Part shown: positions 9,201 through 16,645 of the stretch, in pieces
Layout: each line of letters begins with the position of its first letter
How positions within the stretch are numbered: the stretch's first letter is position 1
From: Cytophagales bacterium
GTDB taxonomy: Bacteria; Bacteroidota; Bacteroidia; Cytophagales; UBA9547
Reading direction: 5' to 3'
Length of the DNA stretch: 64,000 nucleotides
Assembly (NCBI GenBank): GCA_013297755.1
Contig: JAAFIH010000008.1
Coordinates: 62,001-126,000, forward strand
Translations under genes and position numbers: made by a program
Notes under the pieces: generated by a model
The model's input: only the letters and a program-made list of their open reading frames with translations
What the model was told of the DNA's origin: nothing
The model's database searches: none

Positions 9201-9805
9201 ATGCTACCATATATTACACCACAGATGGCAGCAATCCTACTGAAAAATCAAACCGCTATACAGGAGCTTTTACTATTACAAAATCATCAAAAATAAAAGC
9301 CATATCAGCAAAAAATGGTTTTGAAAATAGCTCTGTTTCTATCTCAAACATAGAGCTTTACGATGCCAAAATCAATGGTTGGAATTATACCTATTACGAA
9401 GGTAACTGGAAAATGATTCCTGATTTTAGCAAAGAAAAAGTAATAAAATCAGGCAATGCCAGTGGACTCAACATAGAAAATATAAAACAAAAAGAAGATT
9501 TTTGGGGAATCGTTTTTAGCTCAAATATTTGGATTGATACAGAAGCAACCTATACTTTTTATCTAACCTCAGACGATGGTAGTAGGTTGTTGATTGATGA
9601 CAAACAAGTGGCCATCATAAATGGCACTCATGGAGCTCAAACTGGTATGGGAAATATGAAATTATCCAAAGGAATGCACAAAATTAAAGTAGAATACTTT
9701 GAAGCCATTGGTGGACAATCACTTGAACTAACCATGCAACCCGAGGGTGGAAACCGTAAGGTTTTGCCATTATCAAAATTATTTTTAAAACCAATAAAAA
9801 AATAA
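6293..9805 (+). CDS. Secreted GH78 alpha-L-rhamnosidase with chitobiase-like and PA14 domains
   Basis: The protein has 1,170 residues from the ATG at 6293, which begins the signal peptide MKFKITFLLFVLSIFLSKA. Upstream TTG/ATG codons add non-signal residues. The order is the N-terminal rhamnosidase beta domains (HPQGLLCEYMANP, then RPQLSW), then an (alpha/alpha)6 catalytic domain with the GH78 hallmark DCPQRDERLGWLGD starting near residue 506, GDWCMPPE, and TIWELWNGD. The catalytic acids are expected in these motifs. After the C-terminal beta domain come a chitobiase/hexosaminidase C-terminal-like module (IYYTTDGSNP, near 970) and a PA14-like domain (about 1025-1165) with DDGSRLLIDD. The enzyme removes terminal alpha-L-rhamnose from plant or microbial glycans. 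No SusC/D pair or other PUL gene adjoins it. Confidence 0.92.
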   Translation: MKFKITFLLFVLSIFLSKAQDNIHPQGLLCEYMANPVVIDKIRPQLSWYSVSEASFQKQSAYQILVASSIQILDSNKGDLWDSGKIISDQSQQVIYAGKPLDSEAKVYWKVKVWDKNDKDSEWSTTATWAVGLLKTSDWAAKWIGMDVAMKGEKPLKFHPIMPARMVRKEQEIAKDIQTATLYVSAGGLYEFYINGNKVGTDVLTPALSQTEKRSYYNAYSVEKLLRKGKNALASYLGCGRWTSLRPLQEATGEWVENPNKDTIDGVKARFPKLIAQINITFTDGTKQTIGTDQTWKITTDGPITKNNEYDGESYDANKELLGWDMPLYDDKNWLFAQQVIAPSPILSAENKEPIKVVETIKPVAFKEIKPNTYIYDMGQNMVGWAKIKIKGAKGTAIKMTFAEILKPDGSLYLANMRSAQVTDTYTLKGDAKGESWEPRFVYHGFRYIEISGLDTKPDLNTIEGKVVHDNIETIGQFECSNPTMTQLHKNAYWGIKGNYRSMPTDCPQRDERLGWLGDRSVEVKGEAYIFRNTALYKKWMQDINDAQLDNGSIPDVAPTHSGTVKIYSDGVVWPSCFVILPYAIYALTGDKNIIIDNYEAMKKFTSMVISEMKNGIIDKNTYGDWCMPPERIEMIFSEDPKRVTSGVLLSSCYLYYDFNLMAMYASMQGKTEDATFFRKEALALKKAINNNLFDAEKLVYDNNSMSSSLIPLGTGVVESTNKASVFKNAIQKLIVDLDTKIATGLIGGQWQMKTLAENGRPDLAYSLATNTTYPSWGYQIEKGATTIWELWNGDKARPDMNSGNHVMLLGDVIIWMYENVAGIASDPNNPGFKKIIMKPDLSEKVSFVKASHFSLYGRIASDWKYENNNFSWNIQIPVNTSALVYVPAQNEKLILINNKNYVASEGISFIKMENGKAMFEIPSGKYTIVSKDVSLPTIKENNFNPKIFPSDTVIGFMNPTVTIKPTTKDATIYYTTDGSNPTEKSNRYTGAFTITKSSKIKAISAKNGFENSSVSISNIELYDAKINGWNYTYYEGNWKMIPDFSKEKVIKSGNASGLNIENIKQKEDFWGIVFSSNIWIDTEATYTFYLTSDDGSRLLIDDKQVAIINGTHGAQTGMGNMKLSKGMHKIKVEYFEAIGGQSLELTMQPEGGNRKVLPLSKLFLKPIKK

Positions 9806-9811
9806 TTTTAG

Positions 9812-9837
9812 TAATCTATTTGATGGATTATTTTTTT
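9812..9837 (+). terminator. Possible weak terminator of the rhamnosidase gene
   Basis: TAATC at 9812-9816 can pair with GATTA at 9826-9830, and T7 follows at 9831-9837. The stem is only five base pairs, so the call is tentative. Confidence 0.3.
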
Positions 9838-9890
9838 AATCTGAAAAAAACTAAAAAAACCAAGTTTTTGTTATGATATTTTTTAGAATT

Positions 9891-10003
9891 TATATTGAAC
9901 CGAAAAACAAATATTACAAGGCTATTTTAAACCCCTCTTTTAATTTCTCCCCAAGTGGGAGAAAAATTATAGGAATGTAATTCTAATTTTTCGGTTTGAT
10001 ATA
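9891..10003. repeat. Palindromic repeat, end type B, without the internal segment (B1)
   Basis: The left end TATATTGAACCGAAAAA is matched by the right end TTTTTCGGTTTGATATA as an inverted repeat. The interior is short (ACCCC...TCTCCCCAAGTGGGAGAAAAATTATAGGA). It lacks the segment present at the same position in copies B2 and B3, so this copy shows what an empty element looks like. Confidence 0.75.
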
Positions 10004-10009
10004 TAAACA

Positions 10010-10042
10010 AAAAAGGATGTTACTTGAGATAACATCCTTTTT
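10010..10042 (-). terminator. Rho-independent terminator of mscL
   Basis: AAAAAGGATGTTA (10010-10022) and TAACATCCTTTTT (10030-10042) form a perfect 13-base-pair stem with a 7-base loop. It lies 20 bases beyond the mscL stop. The A/T flanks make it usable in both directions. Confidence 0.85.
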
Positions 10043-10062
10043 AATGAAAAATAGATTTAAAC

Positions 10063-10440
10063 CTATTTTTTCAAAGCATCTCTAATTTCAGCTAATAATT
10101 TTTCTGAAGTTGTAGGTGCAGGTGGAGCAGCAGGAGCGGCTTCTTCTTTTTTCTTGGCTGCATTCATACCCTTGATAATCATAAACAATACAAAAGCAAT
10201 GATTGTAAATGAAAATACAGCTTGTATGAATTTACCATAAGCTATTACAGCTTCGCCAACAGTTACGCTTAGTCCCGAAAAGTTTACTCCTCCAGTAAGC
10301 ACACCTATGATTGGCATGATAATATCGCCTACCAAAGAGCTGACGATGCCACCAAAAGCACCACCAATGACAACACCCACTGCCAAATCGACAACATTGC
10401 CTTTCATAGCAAAGGCCTTAAATTCTGATAATAATCCCAT
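10063..10440 (-). CDS. mscL: Large-conductance mechanosensitive channel MscL
   Basis: The protein has 125 residues, normal for the family. The N-terminal amphipathic helix ([20 protein letters not shown]) leads into the pore helix TM1 ([23 protein letters not shown]). A short periplasmic loop and TM2 (about 70-90) follow, and the protein ends in an Ala/Pro/Lys-rich linker and a charged C-terminal helix ([11 protein letters not shown]). MscL forms a homopentameric channel of the inner membrane that opens under membrane tension and releases solutes on hypo-osmotic shock. It stands alone with its own terminator, 88 bases from the mreB stop on the same strand. Confidence 0.97.
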   Translation of the reverse strand: MGLLSEFKAFAMKGNVVDLAVGVVIGGAFGGIVSSLVGDIIMPIIGVLTGGVNFSGLSVTVGEAVIAYGKFIQAVFSFTIIAFVLFMIIKGMNAAKKKEEAAPAAPPAPTTSEKLLAEIRDALKK

Positions 10441-10528
10441 AGTTTTTAATAATTTAGGTTAGTTAATAAATATTTATGTACAATAATATAGTAATTAACC
10501 CTAAAAATCAAATAATTGGTCGAAAATT

Positions 10529-11557
10529 TTAAGACATTAGTACAGCTCTGTATTTATTTAAGTTTTTGATAACCTGCCCAGTGCCTCTTACTACGGCTCT
10601 TAGTGGGTCATCGGCTATGTGTATAGGCAATCGTGTTTTCATGGCAAGTCGCTTATCTAGCCCTTTGAGCAAAGCCCCACCCCCAGTCAGATGTATGCCA
10701 CGTTCGTAAATATCGGCCGAAAGCTCTGGTGGAGCAGTTTCTAGTGCTTTTAGCACAGCTTCTTCTATTTTAGATACCGATTTGTCGAGTGCAAAAGCAA
10801 TTTCAGAATAAGAAACCTTGATTACTTTAGGGATTCCAGTCATCAAATCACGTCCACGAATTTCGTAGTCTTCGGGGCCGTCTTCTAATTCTGTAAGTGC
10901 CGAGCCTACTTCAATTTTTATTTTTTCGGCAGAGCGTTCGCCAATCAGCAAATTGTGCTGTCTACGCATATAGTCCAATATATCTTTATTGAAAACATCG
11001 CCAGCTACACGTATCGATTGATCGCATACAATACCAGAAAGTGCAATAACGGCAATTTCGGTAGTACCGCCACCAATATCTACGACCATACTGCCAAGGG
11101 GTTGTTCTATATCTATGCCAATACCAATGGCTGCTGCTATGGGTTCGTGTACCATATATACTTCTTTGGCACCAGCATGCTCAGCACTATCACGTACGGC
11201 ACGTTTTTCGACCTCAGTAATTCCCGAAGGTATACATATAACCATGCGATGTGAGGGAGCAAAAATACGTTTTTTGCCACCATCAATCATTTTAATCATC
11301 TCACGAATCATGTGTTCGGCCGCATGAAAATCGGCAATTACACCATCCTTGAGTGGACGTATGGTTTTGATATTATCGTGTGTTTTTTCGTGCATTTGCA
11401 TGGCCTGTTTGCCAATAGCAAGTACCCGTCCTGTAGATTTGTCTAGTGCTATAATAGATGGTTCGTCTACCACTATTTTGTCGTTCCATATAATTAAAGT
11501 GTTGGCAGTACCCAAATCTATGGCCAAATCACTTGTGAAGAAATCAAATAAACCCAT
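10529..11557 (-). CDS. mreB: Rod-shape-determining protein MreB
   Basis: The protein has 342 residues and is colinear with MreB. The phosphate-1 motif DLGTANT is near the N-terminus, the phosphate-2 region VVDIGGGTTEIAVI is mid-protein, and the adenosine motif is HLTGGGALLKGL near 290. The segment IPSGITEVEKRAVRDSAEHAGA is the conserved subdomain signature. MreB is an actin-like ATPase that forms membrane-bound filaments guiding lateral peptidoglycan synthesis. The usual downstream mreC/mreD genes are not adjacent, since the next gene in transcription order is mscL. Bacteroidota often split this locus less than this, so the isolation is mildly unusual. Confidence 0.97.
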   Translation of the reverse strand: MGLFDFFTSDLAIDLGTANTLIIWNDKIVVDEPSIIALDKSTGRVLAIGKQAMQMHEKTHDNIKTIRPLKDGVIADFHAAEHMIREMIKMIDGGKKRIFAPSHRMVICIPSGITEVEKRAVRDSAEHAGAKEVYMVHEPIAAAIGIGIDIEQPLGSMVVDIGGGTTEIAVIALSGIVCDQSIRVAGDVFNKDILDYMRRQHNLLIGERSAEKIKIEVGSALTELEDGPEDYEIRGRDLMTGIPKVIKVSYSEIAFALDKSVSKIEEAVLKALETAPPELSADIYERGIHLTGGGALLKGLDKRLAMKTRLPIHIADDPLRAVVRGTGQVIKNLNKYRAVLMS

Positions 11558-11687
11558 ACATTATCAATTAAAAATGTTCGTTTGCACTACAAAACTAGAA
11601 TTAAATTTTATCTTATTTTTGAAAAAAGAAAAATATTTGTATTTTGATGTAATAAGTTTATAGATTGAAGCACATTTTAGTATTTTT

Positions 11688-12656
11688 TTATTTTTCTAAT
11701 TCTTTCTTTATCCAATCTATGGTATTTTTCATACCTACACTAAAAGGAGTTTTGGGAGCATAATCCAAAAATTTTGATGCTTTTTCGATACTCGCATACG
11801 ATGGAAATAAAGCGTCTGCTTTGTTTGATTTTTCAATCGTTAGTGTTTTGCGGCCTGTTATTTTTTCAATAGATTCCAATACTTCGTTGATAGAATCAGA
11901 TTGGCCACTACCCAGATTGAACACTTCGTGCGTTGGCGATTTGCTTTGGGCCAAAAAATCCATACCTGCCACTATTCCAGTAATGATATCATCTATATAT
12001 GTATAATCACGCTCAATATTGCCCCCACCATATAGGGATAGGTTTTTGCCTGTAATATTAGCTTTTACAAATTGATAAACCCCACTTTCGGGCGGTTGTT
12101 TAGGGCCAAATACCGAAAATATACGCAATATAACAGCATCTATACCATATAAATGGTGATACATTTGCACAAAATGTTCGGCCGATTGCTTAGTGGCCGA
12201 ATACACAGAATAGGGCTGACCAAATCCACTTGATTCTAAAAAAGGGGCTTTTGTTTTTTGTCCATAAATACTTGAAGTAGAAATATGTACAATTTTTCTT
12301 ACATCTACTTCTTTGAGGGCTTCGAGTATGGCAGCAGTGCCTTTGGTATTTACGGTAATAAAATCTATGGGGTTTTTGATAGATCGCCCAACACCACTAC
12401 GACCAGCCAAATGTACTACCATGTCTATTTTCTTACTTTCGAGCAAATCTATGGTATTGTCAATATCACAAACATCGCCTGTAATGAGCTGAAATCGTGG
12501 ATTTTCTTTTAAATGATTTACATTTTCGATTTTTATTGGCTTAGGATAATAATCATCAAAGTTGTCTAAGCATGTTACTTTGTCGCCTCTATTTAGTAGT
12601 TTTTCACACAAATGCGAGCCAATAAAACCAGCTCCACCTGTAATTAAATAATTCAT
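11688..12656 (-). CDS. NAD-dependent sugar-nucleotide epimerase (UDP-glucuronate 4-epimerase-like)
   Basis: The protein has 322 residues of the extended short-chain dehydrogenase/reductase type. The NAD-binding motif GGAGFIGSH is at residues 7-15, the acidic residue that holds the adenine ribose is in LDNFDDYY (about 30-37), and the catalytic YxxxK is Y152-SAT-K156 preceded by the STSS strand. The RDYTYIDD motif is that of nucleotide-sugar epimerases. Similarity in the N-terminal and YxxxK regions points to UDP-glucuronate or UDP-glucose 4-epimerases. Specificity cannot be set from sequence alone. It would supply sugar nucleotides for surface polysaccharide. No glycosyltransferase cluster surrounds it. 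Confidence 0.87.
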   Translation of the reverse strand: MNYLITGGAGFIGSHLCEKLLNRGDKVTCLDNFDDYYPKPIKIENVNHLKENPRFQLITGDVCDIDNTIDLLESKKIDMVVHLAGRSGVGRSIKNPIDFITVNTKGTAAILEALKEVDVRKIVHISTSSIYGQKTKAPFLESSGFGQPYSVYSATKQSAEHFVQMYHHLYGIDAVILRIFSVFGPKQPPESGVYQFVKANITGKNLSLYGGGNIERDYTYIDDIITGIVAGMDFLAQSKSPTHEVFNLGSGQSDSINEVLESIEKITGRKTLTIEKSNKADALFPSYASIEKASKFLDYAPKTPFSVGMKNTIDWIKKELEK

Positions 12657-12803
12657 TTATATTGAAATTTGAAATCAAATATAAATATAAACATATTTTT
12701 TTGAAACAAAATATTAATTTTGTAGTATTGAAGTTAAATTGTAAATATAAGTAAGTATAAAAGTATTTTCTATCAAAAAATTTTAAATAAAATAGCACAA
12801 TTT

Positions 12804-13520
12804 ATGAAAAAATCAATTCTTGTTATTGCTACATCCTTGATTGGGTTTGTTAGTACTGGGTTTAGTCAAAAAATTTATGGTTCTGGCAAAGTTATAACAG
12901 AAACTAGAGTAGTAAAAGATTTTAAGGTTTTAGATATTGATGGAATCTTTGAGGTTGAAATAGTACAATCAGATTCAAATGGTGTCAAAATAGAAGCTGA
13001 TGATAATTTACTAACACACATAAAAGTAGAAAATGTGGAAAATACCCTCAAAATTTATGATGACGATGAGGATAAAATAAGAAAATTTACTAAATTTAAG
13101 GTATATGTATCTGTTAAGAATGTTTCTAAAATTATGGCCAATATGTTTGGCAAAGTCGAAGTCAAAAAAGCCATCAAAGCTGACACTTTTCAGTTGGTAA
13201 CTTTATCTGAAAGCGATTTTATACTTGGCGTAAACTGCAATGTTTTAATGACTGACATCAATAGTGTAGGCAATGTAAACATCAATGGTTCTGCTAAAAG
13301 GGGAGAAATTACAATCAAAGGTGTTGGAAACCTAAATGCCTATTCGTTATCATTAGAAACTGCTAAAATCATTACCTCAGCACCTGGTGGGGTCGAAATT
13401 ACCTCAAGTGGCGATGTATCTGTATATTCTACTGGTACTGGATTTGTGCATGTAAAAGGTACAGGCAATATCATAAAAAAAGATATTTCAGGCTTGGGAG
13501 TTGTCAAAAAAGTGAAGTAA
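12804..13520 (+). CDS. DUF2807 (GIN-domain) exported protein
   Basis: The protein has 238 residues. A signal peptide (about 1-21, ending TGFSQ) is followed by GSGKVITETRVVKDFKVLDIDGIFEVEIVQSD, the start of the DUF2807 or putative auto-transporter adhesin head (GIN) domain. The rest is a repetitive beta-solenoid-like series of alternating hydrophobic strands with short Gly/Asn/Ser turns, for example VLMTDINSVGNVNINGSA. Such proteins are abundant in Bacteroidota and are thought to be periplasmic or surface proteins of unknown function. The gene is monocistronic, with a strong terminator 25 bases after the stop. Confidence 0.85.
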   Translation: MKKSILVIATSLIGFVSTGFSQKIYGSGKVITETRVVKDFKVLDIDGIFEVEIVQSDSNGVKIEADDNLLTHIKVENVENTLKIYDDDEDKIRKFTKFKVYVSVKNVSKIMANMFGKVEVKKAIKADTFQLVTLSESDFILGVNCNVLMTDINSVGNVNINGSAKRGEITIKGVGNLNAYSLSLETAKIITSAPGGVEITSSGDVSVYSTGTGFVHVKGTGNIIKKDISGLGVVKKVK

Positions 13521-13544
13521 CAATGCTTTAGTTATCAACCATGA

Positions 13545-13580
13545 TAGATACATAAATTTGTTTTTATGTATCTATTTTTT
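13545..13580 (+). terminator. Rho-independent terminator of the DUF2807 gene
   Basis: TAGATACATAAA (13545-13556) pairs perfectly with TTTATGTATCTA (13563-13574), with a 6-base loop, and a run of T follows. Confidence 0.85.
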
Positions 13581-13665
13581 TTAATGATAAAATAAAGAAT
13601 ATTGTTTTTTGAATAAAAATTCAAAAAAATATCATATAAGTTTAAAAAAATCGTTTTCTAGAAAG

Positions 13666-14568
13666 ATGATAATAAAAAGTATTGTATTGTTTTTTTGTGT
13701 TTCTGTTTCAGTATTAGCCCAAGAAATATTGGCCACTGTAAAAGTAGATGCCTCAAGGGTTCAGAATTTGGAAAAACAAATTTTTGATGATATGGAACAA
13801 AATATAAAACAGTTTCTTAACAATCGAAAATGGACAAACGATAAATTTACTCAAGCAGAAAAAATCAAAATGAATGTGGATATTTCATTTCTCTCGCAAG
13901 AGGGCATTGGAAAATACAAAGGCACTATCCAAATTAAATCATCGAGACCAATTTATAATGCTGGTTACGAAACTATTTTGTTTAATCATTTAGATAAAGA
14001 ATTTAATATTGAGTATCAACAATATCAAACTATAGAATTTAATGACAATACATTTACAAATCATTTGAGTTCAATTTTGGCTTTTTATACTTACTTGGTT
14101 TTGGCAATGGATTATGATTCGTTTGGCAAAATGGGTGGTAATGTATTTTTAGAAAAAGCACAATTAGTTTTGTCAAATGCGAATGGACAAAAAGAATCAG
14201 CTTGGGAAAATTTGGCTGGTAGCAACAGCAGGTATTGGCTTTTTGAAAACCTAAATAGTCCTCAGTTTAAAGATTTTAGAGAAGCCACTTACGTATATCA
14301 TAGACTTGGATTTGATTCAATGACAAAAAATGTAAAAGAAAATTTGTTGGAAGACAGTCGTGGCAAAATGTTGGATGCCCTTGATTTGGTAAAAAAATGT
14401 TTTGACACTCGACCAAATTCGGCCTTGCTTAGAACATTTTTTAACACCAAAGAAAATGAATTTGTTCAAGTTTTTTCGGAAGCTACCACTAGAGAAAAAA
14501 TCAAAATTTATGAATTACTCAAAACCATGAATCCTACAAATTTGGATAAATACGAAAAACTGAAATAA
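13666..14568 (+). CDS. porD: PorD-like T9SS-associated protein (DUF4835)
   Basis: The protein has 300 residues from the ATG at 13666, which begins the signal peptide MIIKSIVLFFCVSVSVLAQE. The TTG at 13609 would add a basic 19-residue tail and is unlikely. The body matches DUF4835/PorD: an early ATVKVDASR segment, QIFDDMEQNIKQFLNNRKWT, a central IQIKSSRPIYNAGYET strand, and SILAFYTYLVLAMDYDSF followed by GG. The family is found across gliding and T9SS-bearing Bacteroidota, and PorD is reported to be needed for type IX secretion in Porphyromonas gingivalis, although its exact role is not known. It is probably periplasmic. The gene stands alone between a terminator and convergent murQ. Confidence 0.85.
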   Translation: MIIKSIVLFFCVSVSVLAQEILATVKVDASRVQNLEKQIFDDMEQNIKQFLNNRKWTNDKFTQAEKIKMNVDISFLSQEGIGKYKGTIQIKSSRPIYNAGYETILFNHLDKEFNIEYQQYQTIEFNDNTFTNHLSSILAFYTYLVLAMDYDSFGKMGGNVFLEKAQLVLSNANGQKESAWENLAGSNSRYWLFENLNSPQFKDFREATYVYHRLGFDSMTKNVKENLLEDSRGKMLDALDLVKKCFDTRPNSALLRTFFNTKENEFVQVFSEATTREKIKIYELLKTMNPTNLDKYEKLK

Positions 14569-14818
14569 TTTTCTCTTACTTTAACTTTTGCATTTTTTTT
14601 AAAATCAATAAATTATTACAATCCAACACCAAGGTATTTACTGACCTAAAGCTATAATACTACTATTGAACCTAAGATTTAGTTTTTTTGAATGTATAAC
14701 AAAACTTAGTTTTTTTTTAAAATTTTGATACAAATCAGAAAGTACAACTTATAAATCATTGCTAAAACAATCCATACACAGATTGATTTTATTGGATAGT
14801 AAATGAATTTCTACATAT

Positions 14819-15619
14819 TTATTTTACAAATGCTTCTATGGCCATGCGAACACTGCCATGTTTCAAAAGCAAAGCATTAGCTTTTTCATAATCTATGCCT
14901 AGATCATCCATAATCATTTTTGTGCCTCTATCAACTAGTTTTTCGTTAGATAATTGCATATCTACCATTTTATTGCCTTTTACTCTGCCCAATTGAATCA
15001 TGGTAGCGGTAGAAATCATATTGAGAACCAGTTTTTGGGCTGTGCCAGCTTTCATGCGTGTACTACCCGAAACATATTCTGGTCCTACAATTATTTCGAT
15101 AGGAAAATGGCAGTTTTGGGCCACCACAGAATTTTCATTACACACAATACAACCTGTTTTGGCACCTATTTGATTTGCAAATTGCAATCCAGCAATCACA
15201 TAAGGAGTACGGCCCGAGGCAGCAATGCCTATCAAAAAGTCGTTTTTTGAGAAATTATATGCTTTTAAATCATCAATCACAAGCGTTTTGCTGTCTTCGG
15301 AGCCTTCTACAGCTTTGCGAATGGCTTTGTCGCCACCTGCAATGAGCCCTACCACCCAATCGTGAGGCACACCATACGTTGGCGGACATTCAGAGGCATC
15401 AACCACACCCAGGCGGCCGCTTGTGCCTGCCCCTATATAAAACAATCGTCCACCGTTTTTCATTTTTTGCACGACTTCAAAAACAACTTTTTCTATCTGA
15501 TACAGCTGTTTTTCTATCGCCAAAGGCACAGTTTTGTCTTCAGTATTTATATCGGTCAGTATTTCTATAACCGTTTTTTTTTCTAAGTTTTGATATTTGC
15601 TAGCAGTTTCGGTTGTCAT
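14819..15619 (-). CDS. murQ: N-acetylmuramic acid 6-phosphate etherase MurQ
   Basis: The protein has 266 residues, slightly shorter than the usual 290-300. The sugar-isomerase (SIS) fold carries the family signatures IGAGTSGRLGVVDASECPPTYG near residues 62-83 and GSTRMKAGTAQKLVLNM near 185. The Glu in SECPP is the expected catalytic acid/base. The tail LGIDYEKANALLLKHGSVRMAIEAF is the small C-terminal helical domain of MurQ. The enzyme cleaves the lactyl ether of MurNAc-6-phosphate, giving GlcNAc-6-phosphate and D-lactate during peptidoglycan recycling. It ends 19 bases before the next gene region, and its start lies 18 bases downstream of the Spo0M-like stop, which suggests cotranscription. 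Confidence 0.95.
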   Translation of the reverse strand: MTTETASKYQNLEKKTVIEILTDINTEDKTVPLAIEKQLYQIEKVVFEVVQKMKNGGRLFYIGAGTSGRLGVVDASECPPTYGVPHDWVVGLIAGGDKAIRKAVEGSEDSKTLVIDDLKAYNFSKNDFLIGIAASGRTPYVIAGLQFANQIGAKTGCIVCNENSVVAQNCHFPIEIIVGPEYVSGSTRMKAGTAQKLVLNMISTATMIQLGRVKGNKMVDMQLSNEKLVDRGTKMIMDDLGIDYEKANALLLKHGSVRMAIEAFVK

Positions 15620-15637
15620 TTTGTTAGTAATAAATGA

Positions 15638-16129
15638 TTAAATATTTATTTCAATAAAATCTGAATCAGGGTCGTTTCCTGATTTTTTTAAACAAGCCGC
15701 AACTTGCCATTTCACTTTACAATAATATCCATCAAAACTTCTAATTCTATCGTTTGGAAGATCAAATTTAAAATCCCAACTATATTCAGTATTCATTTTT
15801 AGACTTTGATTTTTTGCAATAATAAAAGTATGATTGACATGTTTATGATATTTCCTAATATCTTTATCAGCGTTGTATCTGTCTCTATCCTCAGTATTAG
15901 TACCCCTTTCGCTATCTGATAATGTGATTGATACTTTTTCTTCGCATACTAGCAAAAGCTGTACTTCTTCTACCACAAAATCTACATTTTTTGTTTTTGC
16001 AATAATTTTTCCTTCAATAAAAGTGTCTTTTGGCGTTGTAGGATTCACAACGAGCTCTATGTGTGCGGCCTCGCCCATATAATTTTTGGCTGCATCTATT
16101 TTTGATTTTATACTATCGAAAAATCCCAT
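15638..16129 (-). CDS. Spo0M/arrestin-like protein
   Basis: The protein has 163 residues. A short amphipathic N-terminus (MGFFDSIKSKIDAAKNYMG) precedes an arrestin-type beta-sandwich: HIELVVNPTTPKDTFIEGKIIAKTKN, VEEVQLLLVCEE, HTFIIAK, and YSWDFKFDLPNDRIRSFDGYYCKVKWQV. The last segment matches the sheet typical of Spo0M, arrestin and Vps26-like proteins. Spo0M was named for a sporulation phenotype in Bacillus, but homologues in non-sporulating bacteria have no settled role. There is no signal peptide, so it should be cytoplasmic. It probably shares a transcript with murQ. Confidence 0.7.
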   Translation of the reverse strand: MGFFDSIKSKIDAAKNYMGEAAHIELVVNPTTPKDTFIEGKIIAKTKNVDFVVEEVQLLLVCEEKVSITLSDSERGTNTEDRDRYNADKDIRKYHKHVNHTFIIAKNQSLKMNTEYSWDFKFDLPNDRIRSFDGYYCKVKWQVAACLKKSGNDPDSDFIEINI

Positions 16130-16194
16130 TTTTTTAGTTTTTTTTAAAATTACTCTAAAAATTGATTTATAACAATCATTAGTAATTTATACAA

Positions 16195-16233
16195 AAAAAT
16201 AGTCTAATTTATATACTAAACTAGACTATTTTT
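16195..16233 (-). terminator. Bidirectional terminator-like hairpin
   Basis: AAAAATAGTCTA (16195-16206) pairs perfectly with TAGACTATTTTT (16222-16233), with a 15-base loop and A/T runs on both sides. It lies downstream of the small membrane ORF on the minus strand and upstream of the Spo0M-like gene. Confidence 0.7.
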
Positions 16234-16270
16234 GATATATGAAATCAATAAAAATAATAAAAACTATATC

Positions 16271-16357
16271 AATGTCGTTTATTTAAGAATCCGATTAACT
16301 CTCTCTCGGAGAAAGACTAAGATAGAGGCAACAAAAAATGTTTAAGTATACGGAATT
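16271..16357 (+). repeat. Palindromic repeat, end type A (A3)
   Basis: The left end AATGTCGTTTATTTAAGAAT and the interior (CGGAGAAAGACTAAGATAGAGGCAAC) match copy A5 in the same orientation. The right end has decayed to TATACGGAATT, so this copy looks older. Confidence 0.7.
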
Positions 16358-16422
16358 TATATATATTGAATTGATAGACATTACATTTTAAGGTTTATCA
16401 AATATAAATGTAGATATTCAGA

Positions 16423-16542
16423 CTAAAAGTAAGCCGAAAACTTAATTACAAAAGGGGCTGTAAGAGCTATTATAGCTATTACAATTAGAATAAATTTCAT
16501 AGTATCATTGACTACAAATTCAACAGTTTTGATTGCTTCCAT
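16423..16542 (-). CDS. Small membrane protein (39 aa)
   Basis: The reading frame begins MEAIKTVEFVVNDTMKFILI and ends AYF-stop, 39 residues in all. It has one strongly hydrophobic segment (about 16-33, IVIAIIALTAPFVI type) flanked by Lys residues, as in a single-pass membrane peptide. There is no recognisable Shine-Dalgarno, which is normal in this phylum. A terminator-like hairpin lies downstream at 16195-16233. It is too short for family assignment. The support is coding-like composition and position only. Confidence 0.4.
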   Translation of the reverse strand: MEAIKTVEFVVNDTMKFILIVIAIIALTAPFVIKFSAYF

Positions 16543-16645
16543 TGTTGTATTTTTAAATTAATTATACACAAAATTAGAACGAAAGTTTCAAAAAAGCAAT
16601 TAATATATCAAAATATTGTATTAAAATTGTATTAAATTGTACTAT

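Noticed and set aside
10010-10042. Riboswitch or regulatory RNA near mscL
   Set aside because: It is a simple hairpin with T run directly after a stop codon, so a terminator explains it.
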